Assembly: GCA_960531495.1 (NCBI GenBank)
Contig: OY482847.1
Location: forward strand, 11,769,469-11,833,468
Length of the DNA: 64,000 nucleotides
DNA from: Zeus faber
Lineage: Eukaryota > Chordata > Actinopteri > Zeiformes > Zeidae
Reading direction: 5' to 3'
The position numbers and the translations under genes are program-made. The notes beneath the pieces were generated by a model. It did not search any database, had not been told where the DNA came from, and was given only the letters and a program-made list of their open reading frames with translations. This document shows, one piece after another, positions 1 to 64,000 of this stretch. The number at the start of each line of letters is the position of its first letter. Position 1 is the stretch's first letter.

Positions 1-2072
1 ATAAACACCCTCAACTTAGACAATAAAAAGTAAAACCAAAACGCAACATAAATAAACCAAAAAAAACCTCGGGTAAACTATAAAAACGTACCTAACAATG
101 CACAATAAAGAAGACAGCATTTGCATGAAGAACAACTTGGCAATAAATAGTTGACGAGCATGACCACGCATCAAAAAAAACAATAAAAGAGGAAGGAAAG
201 TTTGAAATCGCTCGTCTCTCACCCCCAGGTTGAGCTGGTTCACAATCCGTGCATTAATGCTTCATCCCCGTCGAGCTCGATCCTCTGAACAGATGATGTT
301 CCCTTTCCCATCTGGAACATTTTTATTCATTTGATAACATAATTCATCTGATAACATTTTCATCTCGCCACGGTGAGTCGCCTTCGGAAATCGTGCTCAC
401 TCCATACACCGCCGAATTCACCCCAGCGCCACGACGATGACTGACTGATCCGATATTTGCTTCGCGAAATCCCCAAAAATGTGACCGTCGGTGAAGTTGT
501 GATTATTTCTTTGACTGAAATGCCGCCGTCCCCCCCCCCCGACTCTATTAAAAAAATGCGTGTTCATTAAAAGGCGACTGCCGTGCGGTCAAACATGTGC
601 AAGACGGATGATATCACTCTTAAGTTCGGCTCTTTTGACTGACAGGTCCCCGGCACTGATTTATTCCTCTTTTCTATTTTTTTTTACATTTTAAATTAAC
701 CGCAGCCTTTCACAGATGAAGTGCCGCTCGCCTTTGTCCACGATCCGCTGCATTCAGAACGGGAGTGAATTTCTCTTTACGCAGGGGAACATTTCCCGGA
801 GCCACCGGCAATCAAGAGATTCACACGAGCGAGTGACGGAGTTGAGGAGAGTTATTACAGAAAGTCAGACTTTTTGTGTGTGGATTTATGGAAGTAATGA
901 AATACGTTAAACGCCTTTCACTGACTGTAAATTTCGGGGACGGCTGACAATCCTGAACTCGGAGATCCGTTTCTCATTTTTAAGGCTCTTGGGCCGGAGG
1001 GTGTCGGACGTCATGCACGTGCTGCCTCGTGTGACATCCGGCGCGTCGTCTTTCGTCCTCAGTCTGAATAGGGATCTGATGATTTTAGGGTTAGGGTTAG
1101 AGACGGGAGGTAAATAGCCTCTTCTGGCCTTTGTTGCTCAGAAACGTTAGTATTGGGGGCTTCCGCACACAAATGAAACGGGGATTTGGGGTCCGGTGGT
1201 TCGGACTTTGGAGGAAATCCACCTGCTCAGCGCTCCGGTGGTTATTCAATGGGCTTCCGACCGTTCTCCGGGCGTTCTCCAGGCGTTCCCCGTGCTGCTC
1301 TGGCAGGTCATGTAATTACTCGCACGCTGTTCAGGACCCGAAATATACGACTGAGTCCACTCTCTGTTCGACGAGTTTGATTTCACCCGGCTCGTGGTCC
1401 GTTTCGATTCGGCCGTTGCAGCGAGGGGTCAGAAGAGTCGGTTTTCGGCGCTGAGCTGTGATTGGAATTCATTGAATTCAAATGCTTTCTCCCTTTTTCT
1501 TTTTTTTTTTTTCCACATTATTATAATCCTCGGTAATTATTATTTCCATCCGCTCGCTGACTCAAGGCCCTTTGTTCGAGTTTCGACCTCTTCAGTACGT
1601 TCAGCCCGAAACAACTCTTTCAGCCTTTTGACGGCAGAGTCCTTTAAAATATATTTTTTCAAAGGACAAAACGCCCGCGAGCCTCGCTCCGATAGGAGAC
1701 GTTTTAACGAACGTTTTTGGGGTCCGGTTCAGCTGCCAGTCTGGCCCGTGGCCTCGGGACTTCCTCGAGAGATTTCGCCGTCGGTCTCGGTGGAACGGCG
1801 TCCTTACGGATCTTCACCGCGTCGCGTCCCTTCGCACGTGCGGGGGTGGGGGGCAAAACGCCTGCGTGTCGGAGGCGGGAGGCGGAGGGACGGAGGGAGA
1901 GTCGGGCGGAGGGGAAAGGACGACTGGAGAGAGGGACGCAAATAGAAGGAGGGCAAAGAAAACCGAGTCTAAGAATGCACATCCGGGCTGACGTGGTGGA
2001 TCCCAGGTCGGTGAGGACGGGCACGCGGATTGGCGTGAGAAAGAAAGAGGGACAGATAGGGGGAGAGATGGC

Positions 2073-2114
<42 letters not shown>

Positions 2115-2520
2115 GAGAGAGGGAGAGATATATGTGTGGATGCGGGGAATAAAGTAAAGGTCAGTGTGGGCCCGTGAGTGTTTACTCGTGAACTTTTGCA
2201 CCGCTGGCCGTTGGCCAGGAGCAGATGTTAATGTGTAAATGTTTGCAAATGATGTTCTGTGCGCCCGTGCAGGATGTTTTAACGTCTTTTAACGGGCGCT
2301 ATATCGTGTTATGGCCTCTGCTCGTAAATATAAAGAAGCACCCGAGGGCGGGGCGTTGAAAGCACAAAAAGAGGCGGATTTGCGGACACGGATTCGGCCT
2401 AATCTCGGACTGAATCACCCTGTTCATCTGGATGAAGCGAAATGGTCTCCCTCAGTCACGGTTCGGCACGGTCTCAGACTCGGTTTAAACAAACAAACAA
2501 GAAAAAAAAAACAATCTGAT
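1..2520. other. No gene recognised; moderately CpG-rich DNA
   Basis: Mixed sequence with more CpG than the introns further on, strongest at about 1560-2040. Open frames at 1394-1945 and 1717-2157 are arginine/glycine-rich and look like chance results of GC-rich and GA-rich DNA. A short TTAGGG-type run lies at about 1084-1100 and a GA repeat at 2075-2130. No signal-peptide exon with a phase-1 donor was found, so this may be intron 1 or 5' flank. Confidence 0.4.
2075..2130. repeat. (GA)n microsatellite
   Basis: Nearly pure GA dinucleotide run with a few GGGA interruptions. Confidence 0.9.
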
Positions 2521-2654
2521 TTCTAGAAGGAAGATTAGAGCTGATCTGGGTCGAACTGAAGACTTAAATTATACCGGGCCGGAGGCGGGCTTATCTTGGG
2601 ATTGGCGGACGTGGCCTCCGGGTCGACCTTGAACAGAGAGAGAATGGGTTATCG

Positions 2655-2825
2655 GGACCGAGGCCTCGTCCACAGGTCTGAGGATTTTTCTTTCCCTCCC
2701 TTTCGTTTGAAAAAGAAGCTCCGCTTCAAGTTTTCCTAAAATATCTCCACCCTCAAAGGCCTTTTCCAAAAGCTCCGTTTCCAGTTCCTAAAAACGGCGT
2801 TTTTGTGTGGACGGGAGGGCCAACG
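2655..2825. mobile_element. Possible short MITE
   Basis: The left end contains GGCCTCGTCCACA and the right end TGTGTGGACGGGAGGGCC, which are imperfect inverted matches. A similar GTGTGGACGAGGCC occurs at about 22230. No coding sequence; target duplications not resolved. Confidence 0.35.
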
Positions 2826-3255
2826 CGCAAAGAAAATACTACGTGTCGGAAAAAAAAAAAAATCCATCTTTGTTTTGTTTCGCTCAATGAAGGAAACGGA
2901 ACAAAAGAAGTACGTGTGAAATAAAAACACACTGTTTTTATGTCTTTTGTTCGGAGATCGCTCCCTCTCCGTTACACAGCGACCCCAAGACGGAACGGGA
3001 CAGTCCCTTGGTTGGGTTTAAAATCTTTTGTTTTATACCGAAAAAAAGCTCCACTCCAGTTCTCTGGGTTATGTTTACGTTTTTCATTTTCCATCCAAGA
3101 AGGAAAATAAGGAAACAAAACAAAATAAATCCAAATCTTTCTCAAAATCCTAGTTCAGCCTGAACCCTGCGCTGCGTCTCAACGTGCCGTTCAGAGCTTC
3201 AGCTGATTATCAATTGATATTATATATGACTATATTACAATCACAATATGTTAGA

Positions 3256-3256
<1 letters not shown>

Positions 3257-3309
<53 letters not shown>
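3257..3309. repeat. (ATT)n microsatellite
   Basis: About 17 ATT units. Confidence 0.95.
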
Positions 3310-4013
3310 CGCATAAGCAAAATGATCAGAATTATATCACTTGGATCATCAGTTGCACCAGCCATTCTGCAGCCATTGCCGGTCGCCCCCCCTGCTGGTA
3401 CCAATACGCATTGCAGCGTGGCTTCAGCTGTTTCCGGCGGCGATTTCTGTCGGAACATCAGCAAGCACAAAGTTTCTGCGGCTTCCGAGTGCCGCCATTG
3501 GCTCAACGCGGTGAAATGAAAATATTTTAAGTTGAAATTTACAAAAACATGCATGCGTGGGCCACAGCAGATGAAGCGTTAAACCCATGACACCGCCCCT
3601 CAGAGCGATCATGGAGCGTTTCCAGACATCTACAGCTCAGAGCGGGAGAACAATCTGTTTGGGTTTGTATTCATTCCTGCACACTAAGTGCATTTCCTTC
3701 AACTGCTGACATTTCTTAAGAAAGCCAACTGCCGTCTCCAATCACACCAGTCAGTAACACTGAGAATAATCCACGTAATATATATAATTTATCATTTCCA
3801 GACATACTTTTGACTCCACATCCATAGGTGACCATCTGGGCGTTTTCATATTGCGCCAGTTTGAAATGAAAGATATAAAATGAAGGTGAGAAGATGATAT
3901 AGTGGAGAAAAAAACAAACTATAAATAAATTGAGAATTACATAATTGTAGGTGCACAAAATGTATTCAGCCCTCGACAGAACGTGCACGCACACACCAAT
4001 ACATATACCATGC

Positions 4014-4018
<5 letters not shown>

Positions 4019-4062
<44 letters not shown>
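4019..4062. repeat. (CT)n microsatellite
   Basis: About 21 uninterrupted CT units. Confidence 0.95.
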
Positions 4063-4064
<2 letters not shown>

Positions 4065-4266
4065 TCCTGGATTAATTACGGTAATGGGTGATGCTTTGGA
4101 GGTTTCTTTTGTTTTTTTCCTCCCGTTGATTGAATGAGGTATGACTCCCCCAGCATCACTTCCTGATAAAGGGCTGGAGCCGTGTAATACTCTGAGGCTG
4201 CACCTGCTGCCCCCCAAAAAATATCATACATGTGCAAAAAAACGGATACAAGGGTAAACACAATAG

Positions 4267-4299
4267 CACACACACACACACACACAGGCAGGCAGGCAG

Positions 4300-4353
<54 letters not shown>
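4267..4353. repeat. (CA)n microsatellite with GGCA interruption
   Basis: CA run, then four GGCA/GGCG units, then CA again. Confidence 0.95.
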
Positions 4354-4355
<2 letters not shown>

Positions 4356-4794
4356 ATTTTGGAACCTACAGTGAAAAACATTCACACAATCGTATACCCT
4401 TCCGCTTGTTCCCTCTTCAGATTCACTCTAATGAAGTCTCATTAAATCATTAAAACATTAGAGCCCGCCTATTCCCTGCTCCCTCCTCGCGGTTTCATTT
4501 TGTCGCGGCGAGGGATCGCTCTATGGACGGATGGAGGAGGAGGATGGCGAGAGGGAAAGAAAGGAAAAATAAACATTTAACAAAGTCCCATCGTTGACAA
4601 AATGCATTTAGAATCGCAGGCATCCAACACATTTCATTTATTAATTTATTTGTATTCATTAGTTGTTATATATATTGTTATTTATTTGTTATTAATTAAT
4701 TAATTAATTATTTTATGATTTTTATTTTCTATTTTATTATTATTTTTATGCCCACTCTGGCTTGAATTTTCTTTAGTTGCGTCTCTTCCATGCT

Positions 4795-4840
4795 GCATGT
4801 TTTAAAAAGTGCTTTATAAATAAAGATTTACTTGCATACT
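4795..4840 (+). repeat. LINE/SINE 3' tail fragment
   Basis: Contains AAAGTGCTTTATAAATAAAG, a sequence typical of 3' ends of fish LINEs and the SINEs they mobilise. Only the tail is recognisable. Confidence 0.4.
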
Positions 4841-5154
4841 TACTATAATCCAGTATAGTACGGTATATCCATCTATCTATCTATCCATTCATGACTGTCA
4901 ATATCGCCCAGCCCCTAATTCACATTTGGATGAAGTTGTCCCTATACATGAAATAAATATTTTGATACGATGACGACGATACATAGTTGATCAGCAATGT
5001 AATCTGAATTATGTTTTGTGTCAACCCATTCGTCGAACGTTTGTCCGTTTGTTCGCTCGTTCATTCGTTCGATTAATCGTTTCAGGCCCAAATGCACAGA
5101 GAGGATCCTCAACGTCTCACGAGGACTCGGTGAAGAAGAGTGTGTGAAATGGCT

Positions 5155-5155
<1 letters not shown>

Positions 5156-5239
<84 letters not shown>

Positions 5240-5250
5240 CGAGTGTGTGT

Positions 5251-5281
<31 letters not shown>

Positions 5282-5286
5282 GGGGG
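5156..5286. repeat. (GT)n microsatellite followed by poly-G
   Basis: About 40 GT units, a GAGCGA interruption, more GT, then about 22 consecutive G. Confidence 0.95.
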
Positions 5287-5397
5287 TTCCCACTCTGCCA
5301 GACCGCTGCTCCACATCTACACTAAGCCCGGTCCCGATGGCCCCACGCCAAGTGGCTCACGACTCAGTCCCAGTGTGGAAAGTACCACGGTTCACAC

Positions 5398-5403
5398 AGA
5401 GAG

Positions 5404-5440
<37 letters not shown>

Positions 5441-5660
5441 ACAGAGAGATGGAGAGACAGGGGGAGACGGAGGGAGGGCTCGAGAGGGGGGAGAGGGTGA
5501 GGGAGAGACAGGGGGAGACGGAGGGAGGGATGGAGAGACGGGGAGGTGGGGTGGGGCGGTGGGGAAAGGGGGGGCAGAGAGATGGAGAGATGGAGGAAGG
5601 GATAGAGAGAGGGGGGAGAGGGTGAGGGAGAGAGAATGAGTGAGAAAGAAAAATAGCACG
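5398..5660. repeat. Polypurine block, (GA)n and GGGAGA repeats
   Basis: More than 250 bases almost wholly purine on the + strand, with duplicated units around GGGAGACGGAGGGAGG. Such mirror-like polypurine DNA can form triplexes. Confidence 0.85.
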
Positions 5661-7059
5661 GGCGATGAAATAGCAATAGCACGAGCAAGAAATAAGGGAA
5701 TATGTTTAAAATATGTATAAAAAGTATGTTTTCATTTATATCAGAACAACATTTTAACTTACCAATAACAATTGAATTATAATAATAATAATAATATTTT
5801 TTGTTATGGTAAATGTTGATATATTCAAAAAAAGACAGTTTGGATCAGTTTGGATGTGGTTGAAAGTGTATGTCCAGTTCCATATCATAAATAATACACA
5901 GTACACAGCTTTAAGTGGCAGCAGTAAAAATATGTGGAAGTGGATTAAAATATATAATATATGCCCCAGACTCAAAATACGTTATATATTACAATATGTC
6001 CACTTGATTTGTCCACTTGAGAGGGCACAGCAGAGTACCGGCAGATTACGAGAAGCGCTGCTAGGTAGGAAAAAGCAAGGTGCGCCGAAAGAGTAAAACT
6101 AAGAAGGTGAGCCGGCACTGCCAACCGGCGAGCACCGGCTCGCTTGGAGCTCTGCATAAGTAAGGCAACCGACTGTTCTCCTGCGAACGACTGCGCTGCC
6201 ATTTTCCCATTTTCCTCTTGGACACAGCTGCGGTGCCGCGCGGTAATAACACAGGATGTTTTTTTTTTTGTTGTTTTTTTTCTCGATTGCCGACCGCTCA
6301 AGTGGCCGGCGACTCAATGCCTCCGCCACTTGGCTCAAGGGCACTTTGGCGATCATTGTTGACCGTTGATGCGGGGGGTGTTTTTCATTCACGTCCAGCG
6401 AATGAGCTGCCTGTTTTTCTTTCCCCACCACGTGGTTAATCATTGAGCGGTGTGACCCACTGAAACCAGTTAAAACTCACTCCAGGGAAGAAGCTCTGGG
6501 GCGGGTTTTCAGGGCTGCCTTGACGATGCAGTTTGTTGTTAAGGTTATGATTATGGTCTTTTTTTTTTTACCAGTGATGCCGCAATACTGTTACTTCTAC
6601 TTACTGTAGACGAACTGACTCCTGCCATGTTGGGCTCACTAGACACAAGCAATCATAGCCCTCTACTGATAGTGTTCTACTTAATGATCCTGAGCTGCTT
6701 CGCAAGATCCGTGAGCCATGCATTACAAGTCTCAGGGAATGATTACTGGGGATTCAATTATTGTGAAAAAAGCGTGAACGCATTTAACATAATTCATATT
6801 TAATTATGATTTACGCTTTGCATTATTCCTGAAATAAAGCTTTTTGCCAGCATTAAGTGATTCTTGTGAGAATTCACGACCCAGCGCCGAACCGGCTCTC
6901 ATGACTCTGGTCACACCGACTGAACCAAACCAACGAAGAGTCTGAGAATTGAATGAATCTTTTTGACCGAGTCACTCGTAAAAGAGCCGACTCTCCAAAT
7001 AAGAGCCGAACTTTTCAGCACTAATGTATTCCCCCCCCCCCCCCCCCCCCGACCTACAG

Positions 7060-60317
<53,258 letters not shown>

Positions 60318-60327
60318 CGACCACTTT

Positions 60328-60343
60328 ACACACACGCACACGC

Positions 60344-60402
<59 letters not shown>
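60328..60402. repeat. (CA)n microsatellite in the 3' UTR
   Basis: CGCACA units followed by pure CA, starting about ten bases after the stop codon. Confidence 0.95.
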
Positions 60403-60404
<2 letters not shown>

Positions 60405-60483
60405 AGACTGACTCATTCATTTTCATTGACCCAGGAGAAAAAAAAAACGGAATTTTTTATGCACCTCATTATCAGATTTCCTT

Positions 60484-60521
60484 TCTTCTTCTTCTTCTTC
60501 TTCTTCTTCTTCTTCTTCTTT
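60484..60521. repeat. (CTT)n microsatellite in the 3' UTR
   Basis: About 12 CTT units. Confidence 0.95.
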
Positions 60522-60914
60522 GCTAAGTTTTTATTGGTATTTTAAAATCCATTGTTTCATACATGTGTACATACGGTAAATATATTTTTTAGCTCAAGAG
60601 TTACAGTAAATGGGTATGCATTGTCCTGCATATAGCGACGGTTCTTTTTTCCGGGCATTTTTCTTGCCTCCGGGAGAACAAAAAAAAGAAATGTAATATT
60701 TTACTCAATCAGATGGAAGCTGGTGGTGAAGGAGGCTTTTTTTTTTCCCACTGTGTCGCACGTCTACTCTAAAAATTATTGGAAAAAACTGTCAACGTTT
60801 CTTGAGTGAGTGAGAACTTGAATAATAAGGCAAAGGGGACAGGGACAGAAATTTGGGAGGAGCCAAAAGGGGCGTCCCTGCCTCTGTTTTGTAAAGAAGA
60901 ACGAGCCTCAGGGT

Positions 60915-60966
60915 CCACACACACACACACACACACACGCACACACGCACACACACACACACACAC

Positions 60967-61003
<37 letters not shown>
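60915..61003. repeat. (CA)n microsatellite
   Basis: CA run with several GCAC interruptions. Confidence 0.95.
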
Positions 61004-61008
<5 letters not shown>

Positions 61009-61801
61009 CCAATGCACTTACAGAAACTTTTATCTTCATGTGTTCAATTTAATATATCTCACAACACACACACACACACACATTTCCTGACTGGAGAATG
61101 GGAGTCTGAGTGCCTGATTATCCTCTGTATGTTCATATAGATGGTTATATATCCACATACCAGAGGGTATGGATGAAAGGAAAACATTCAAGAGAATGTT
61201 CAGTTTTGTAATAAAAACAATAAAAAAAGGAAAATAAGGTACAGATAGTACAATCACATGGGGAGTTGTATTCAACAAAATAAAAAAAACTCCACGTTTC
61301 CATTCTGAGAGGGAAAACAAAACAAACCTGAGCTTCATTTGTGCAACATCTCTAAAAAGAAATGCAGAGGATCCGTGTCTGTTAAATGTTAATATCTTTT
61401 ATTTTTTTTTTTTTTTTTTGTGTCAACAATGGGACTTGGCTTGAGGCATTGGGATTGAGATTTGGTCTTCTGGAAATGTTCCGGATCTCTCATTTTGGAA
61501 GAAACTCTTCCCGCGTCGCATGTCCACGGGCCGCAGGTCGAGTTCTGGAAAGGGACGGAGACCTCGCAGCGAAACCATCTGTGGAATAACCCTCCACGGG
61601 TTTGGCCCTGAATAGGGATGCAGCGGCAGCCCAGCGCTGTGTGACACGAGGATTTTAGGAAGGTCGTGGTTATTTGGCTTCCTGCTCAATTTATATGTAA
61701 AAACAAGGTCAATCCACATTGAAAATGCATTTGCGTCTCTGCGTTGAATATTTGATATAGCTTAAAGGAAATCTGGTTTTCGTCATTGAAATATCAATAA
61801 A

Positions 61802-64000
61802 TCACCACAAATGTCGGGATTTGTGGCTTTAATGGCCTGCAGTGGCAAGGTGGTACCGGTGCGTCCCTACTGCCAATCAACACGACTACCTCATTTCTTT
61901 AGATGACAGTTTCCTGTGTGTGTGTGCGCGTGTGCGTGCGTGCGTGCGTGCATGTGTGTGTTATTCGTGTCGTGCAACTCTGGCACCTGGTTTCCGTAGT
62001 GATACTGACTGTAGCATCCTCTTGCACTTAGTGTGTATTTCTACCATATCTCTACGATAACAGAAAAATGGACGCCGTGCAGTTACTCAGTGTCAGGACT
62101 GGAATGGGAGACTCCGCTGAGTTTAAAGTGAAGCCCAGCTCCGCTTTGCATATTGTTGCGTCCTCTCTCAGGGGCCGCCAGCGAAATGTGCAGAAGAGCG
62201 TGTGCTCACAAAAAAAAACGGAACTTTGAGTCACTGGAGGGCTCGCCCTCAATCTGGGCCGGTCGGTTGGCTCGTTCATTCGTTCATTTTATTCGTTCGT
62301 TCGTTTTATTCGCTCATTGGTTTGTTTTTTTTCATTTGTTTTATTCGTGCGACGATTGTTTTATGAGTTTGTCTTGTTTGTTAGTTCATTTGTCTGTTCG
62401 TTTTATTTGTTTGTTTTATTCATTCCTTCATTTTATTCGTTTGCTCTGTTCGTTCCGTTGGTTTTGGTCCGTTCGCTTAGTCGCTCGTTCGCTCGTCCGT
62501 TTTATCCCTTCGTTCGTTTCATCCGCTCTTCCGCTCGACCGCTCCCCTGGAAAGGACCACCTCCGTTCTTCACCTTCTGAACGAACGTCAACGTTGTGAA
62601 CTCGCAGAGTCGTATTTCTCTCCACCTCTCCATCTAACGCTGTCGACACAGGAAACCTTGCAGGAAACGTTACATCAGGACAGAAATGAATGTGTTCAAA
62701 CCAGGTCCTGGCTCCAAGGTCGACTGGGTTCTGTCTCAACTGTTTGTTGTTTTGTTTTTAACCGTCTTGCAGGCAATTATGGACGGATACAGTTTTCTCA
62801 ACTACTTCAACTTTCAGGCACATGTGGCATTTTGCCTTTTTGGTGAATTGCACCGCCTGGTGTTTAACTTGGAAAAAACGCAGACACAGTATTGTACAAG
62901 TGCTTTTACAGTTCTCTATTGATATTGTTTTGTGCAATTCTCCAAAGGGTGTCTGCAGTGTACTTAAAAAAGTCTTAAAAATGTCTTCGATTCAGTTTTA
63001 CAAATTTAAGAAATTCATTTAAAGCTCTTAAATATGAATGTCTGAAGTCTTCGTTTGAACAAGGTAAAAAAAAATAGTAATACAAAGAAAAATGACCGGT
63101 TTGATTTACGAAAGTTCAAAATCACTTACCTGCAATACTTTATTGAATAACAGATGAAGGATTCTTAAAAAGCATAAAGTCAAACTCCCTGACACCTGCA
63201 GACACCCTGGATCCCGAGGATTCCTGAACCTTGAAGGGATTCCACAGTGATTCCACACATGTTCCACATGTTCTCTAAGCATTCCAGTTTTTAAAAGTTG
63301 GGTCCAAATTTTTGGTGCATTTCAGGCGCGCGGGTTGTCTGTGAAAAGGAGATATAAAAAATGAAACCCCCCAAAAAAATCCTCCTCTGTGGTTGTATGT
63401 AACTGTCACACCGTGTTTCCCGTGCATCACGCGCCCCCGCGTTCCCTCCCGCCCGGTCTTAACCTTCCGGACGTCATTCCATGGAAAACATTTTTGCGGC
63501 GCTGGAGGCTGGAACGTCTTTATTCCAGTAGGGCTGTGAAACCTTGCTTGTGACGAGGTTAAATGATGAGGTGGTGGTTTACAGTGTGTTTTCTCACCGG
63601 CATTCTTAAATGTTTCCTCTTCTCCGTCAAACATGTTGCAGTGTTTTGATTTTAATTAAAACATTTTCTTTTTTTTTTTTTTTTTTTTTCCCTGAACCTC
63701 GCTGCAGTAGAGTTCTGGCCTGAAGAAGGATTTTTCTCCAAACCTGCCGACGGGGGGGAAAAGGAACGTGCGCTCTCCTCGTAGGAGATCGACGAGGCGC
63801 TTTGGTATTTTCTTATCTTTTTTTAATAACTTTAATCTCTTTTCCTTTTCGTGGTAGACGGCAGCGACCCAGCGTATGAGAACGGACGGTCGCTCACTGC
63901 TTTCATTTTACCGAGATTTACCATGACACGTTGGCGACGCGTTGATCTGATTCAGATTTGGTTTCTTGATATGGAGGATTATCTCAAGGTAGTGAGAATC
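61802..64000. other. 3' flank; no gene recognised
   Basis: CGTG-rich patch at 61916-61960, the TTCG repeat at 62266-62520, and poly-T at 63670-63690. In mammals IGDCC3 lies on this side, but no igdcc3 exon was found here. Confidence 0.5.
62266..62520. repeat. Degenerate (TTCG)n/TTTTATTCG satellite
   Basis: GTTCGTTC tetramers alternate with GTTTTATTCG, forming loose units of about 25-30 bases that decay toward the right. Confidence 0.75.

Larger units (their letters stand above)
2826..7059. other. Probable intron 1 DNA with simple repeats; no gene seen
   Basis: AT-rich sequence with ATT, CT, CA and GT tracts, a purine-rich block and fragments that look like old interspersed repeats, for instance AGAGCCGACTC-type motifs at about 6880-7010 just before exon 2. 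No exon with signal-peptide character was found. Confidence 0.5.
60318..61801 (+). other. igdcc4: igdcc4 3' UTR (end uncertain)
   Basis: Non-coding sequence after the stop. A CA repeat begins about ten bases in, and CTT and further CA repeats follow. AATAAA candidates lie at 61210-61215, 61219-61224 and 61796-61801. The last is followed after about 115 bases by a GT-rich stretch. I cannot tell which is used. Confidence 0.4.

Noticed and set aside
1084-1100. TTAGGGTTAGGG-type telomere motif
   Set aside because: Fewer than three units; too short to be an interstitial telomere array.
1394-2201. Open frames of 146-183 codons on both strands near a CpG-rich patch
   Set aside because: Arg/Gly- or Ser/Leu-rich translations of GC- and GA-rich DNA, no signal peptide, domain or splice partner.
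4076-5500. Long open frames of Cys-Val, His-Thr or Ser-Leu repeats here and at many other places
   Set aside because: They are translations of CA/GT and CT/GA microsatellites, not proteins.
63700-64000. Possible start of a downstream gene such as igdcc3
   Set aside because: No signal peptide or Ig sequence could be read in any frame.

Overview
The window is vertebrate DNA, most likely from a ray-finned (teleost) fish. It has long AT-rich introns, very abundant CA/GT, CT and tri- or tetranucleotide microsatellites, and teleost-style repeats: L2/Rex-type and Tx1-like LINEs, hAT and PIF/Harbinger DNA elements, and SINE/LINE 3' tails. There are no operons, bacterial genes or CRISPR arrays. The species cannot be named from the sequence.

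One host gene accounts for nearly all convincing coding sequence: igdcc4 (immunoglobulin superfamily DCC subclass member 4, also called Nope), on the + strand. I placed 19 coding exons between 7060 and 60317. Every splice junction keeps the phase of the next exon, and the joined product is 1,273 residues. It has four Ig domains, five fibronectin III domains, one transmembrane helix (exon 17) and a cytoplasmic tail of about 345 residues. Only the signal-peptide exon was not found; it probably lies upstream of the window. The identification rests on remembered similarity to mammalian IGDCC4, including the juxtamembrane [13 protein letters not shown] and the tail motif NQVEAEVIVHS.

Layout. 1-7059: non-coding DNA, probably intron 1. 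7060-7374: Ig1 exon. 7375-19737: a 12.4 kb intron holding a near-complete but decayed L2-type LINE on the minus strand (about 15070-18133) and several LINE 3' tails. 19738-37348: Ig2, Ig3, Ig4 and the start of FN1. The introns here hold a hAT element with a clean 8-bp target duplication (24659-26252), a 450-bp CT satellite and G runs. 37349-49277: FN1 to FN5, with nested DNA-transposon debris at 37.7-39.9 kb and several GT tracts that touch splice sites. 49278-55039: an intron with a decayed Tx1-like LINE that was itself hit by a 656-bp Harbinger-type MITE flanked by TTA. 55040-60317: end of FN5, transmembrane exon, tail and stop. 60318-64000: 3' UTR and flank, with no further gene recognised.

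I found no undescribed biological system. The most useful observations concern splicing. Exon 12 has a GT-repeat tract of about 230 nt where a pyrimidine tract should be, and several other splice sites border microsatellites. A related repeat lies in inverted orientation on both sides of exons 8-15. There are also two strong hairpin-forming sequences and an 18-bp minisatellite translated within the cytoplasmic tail.
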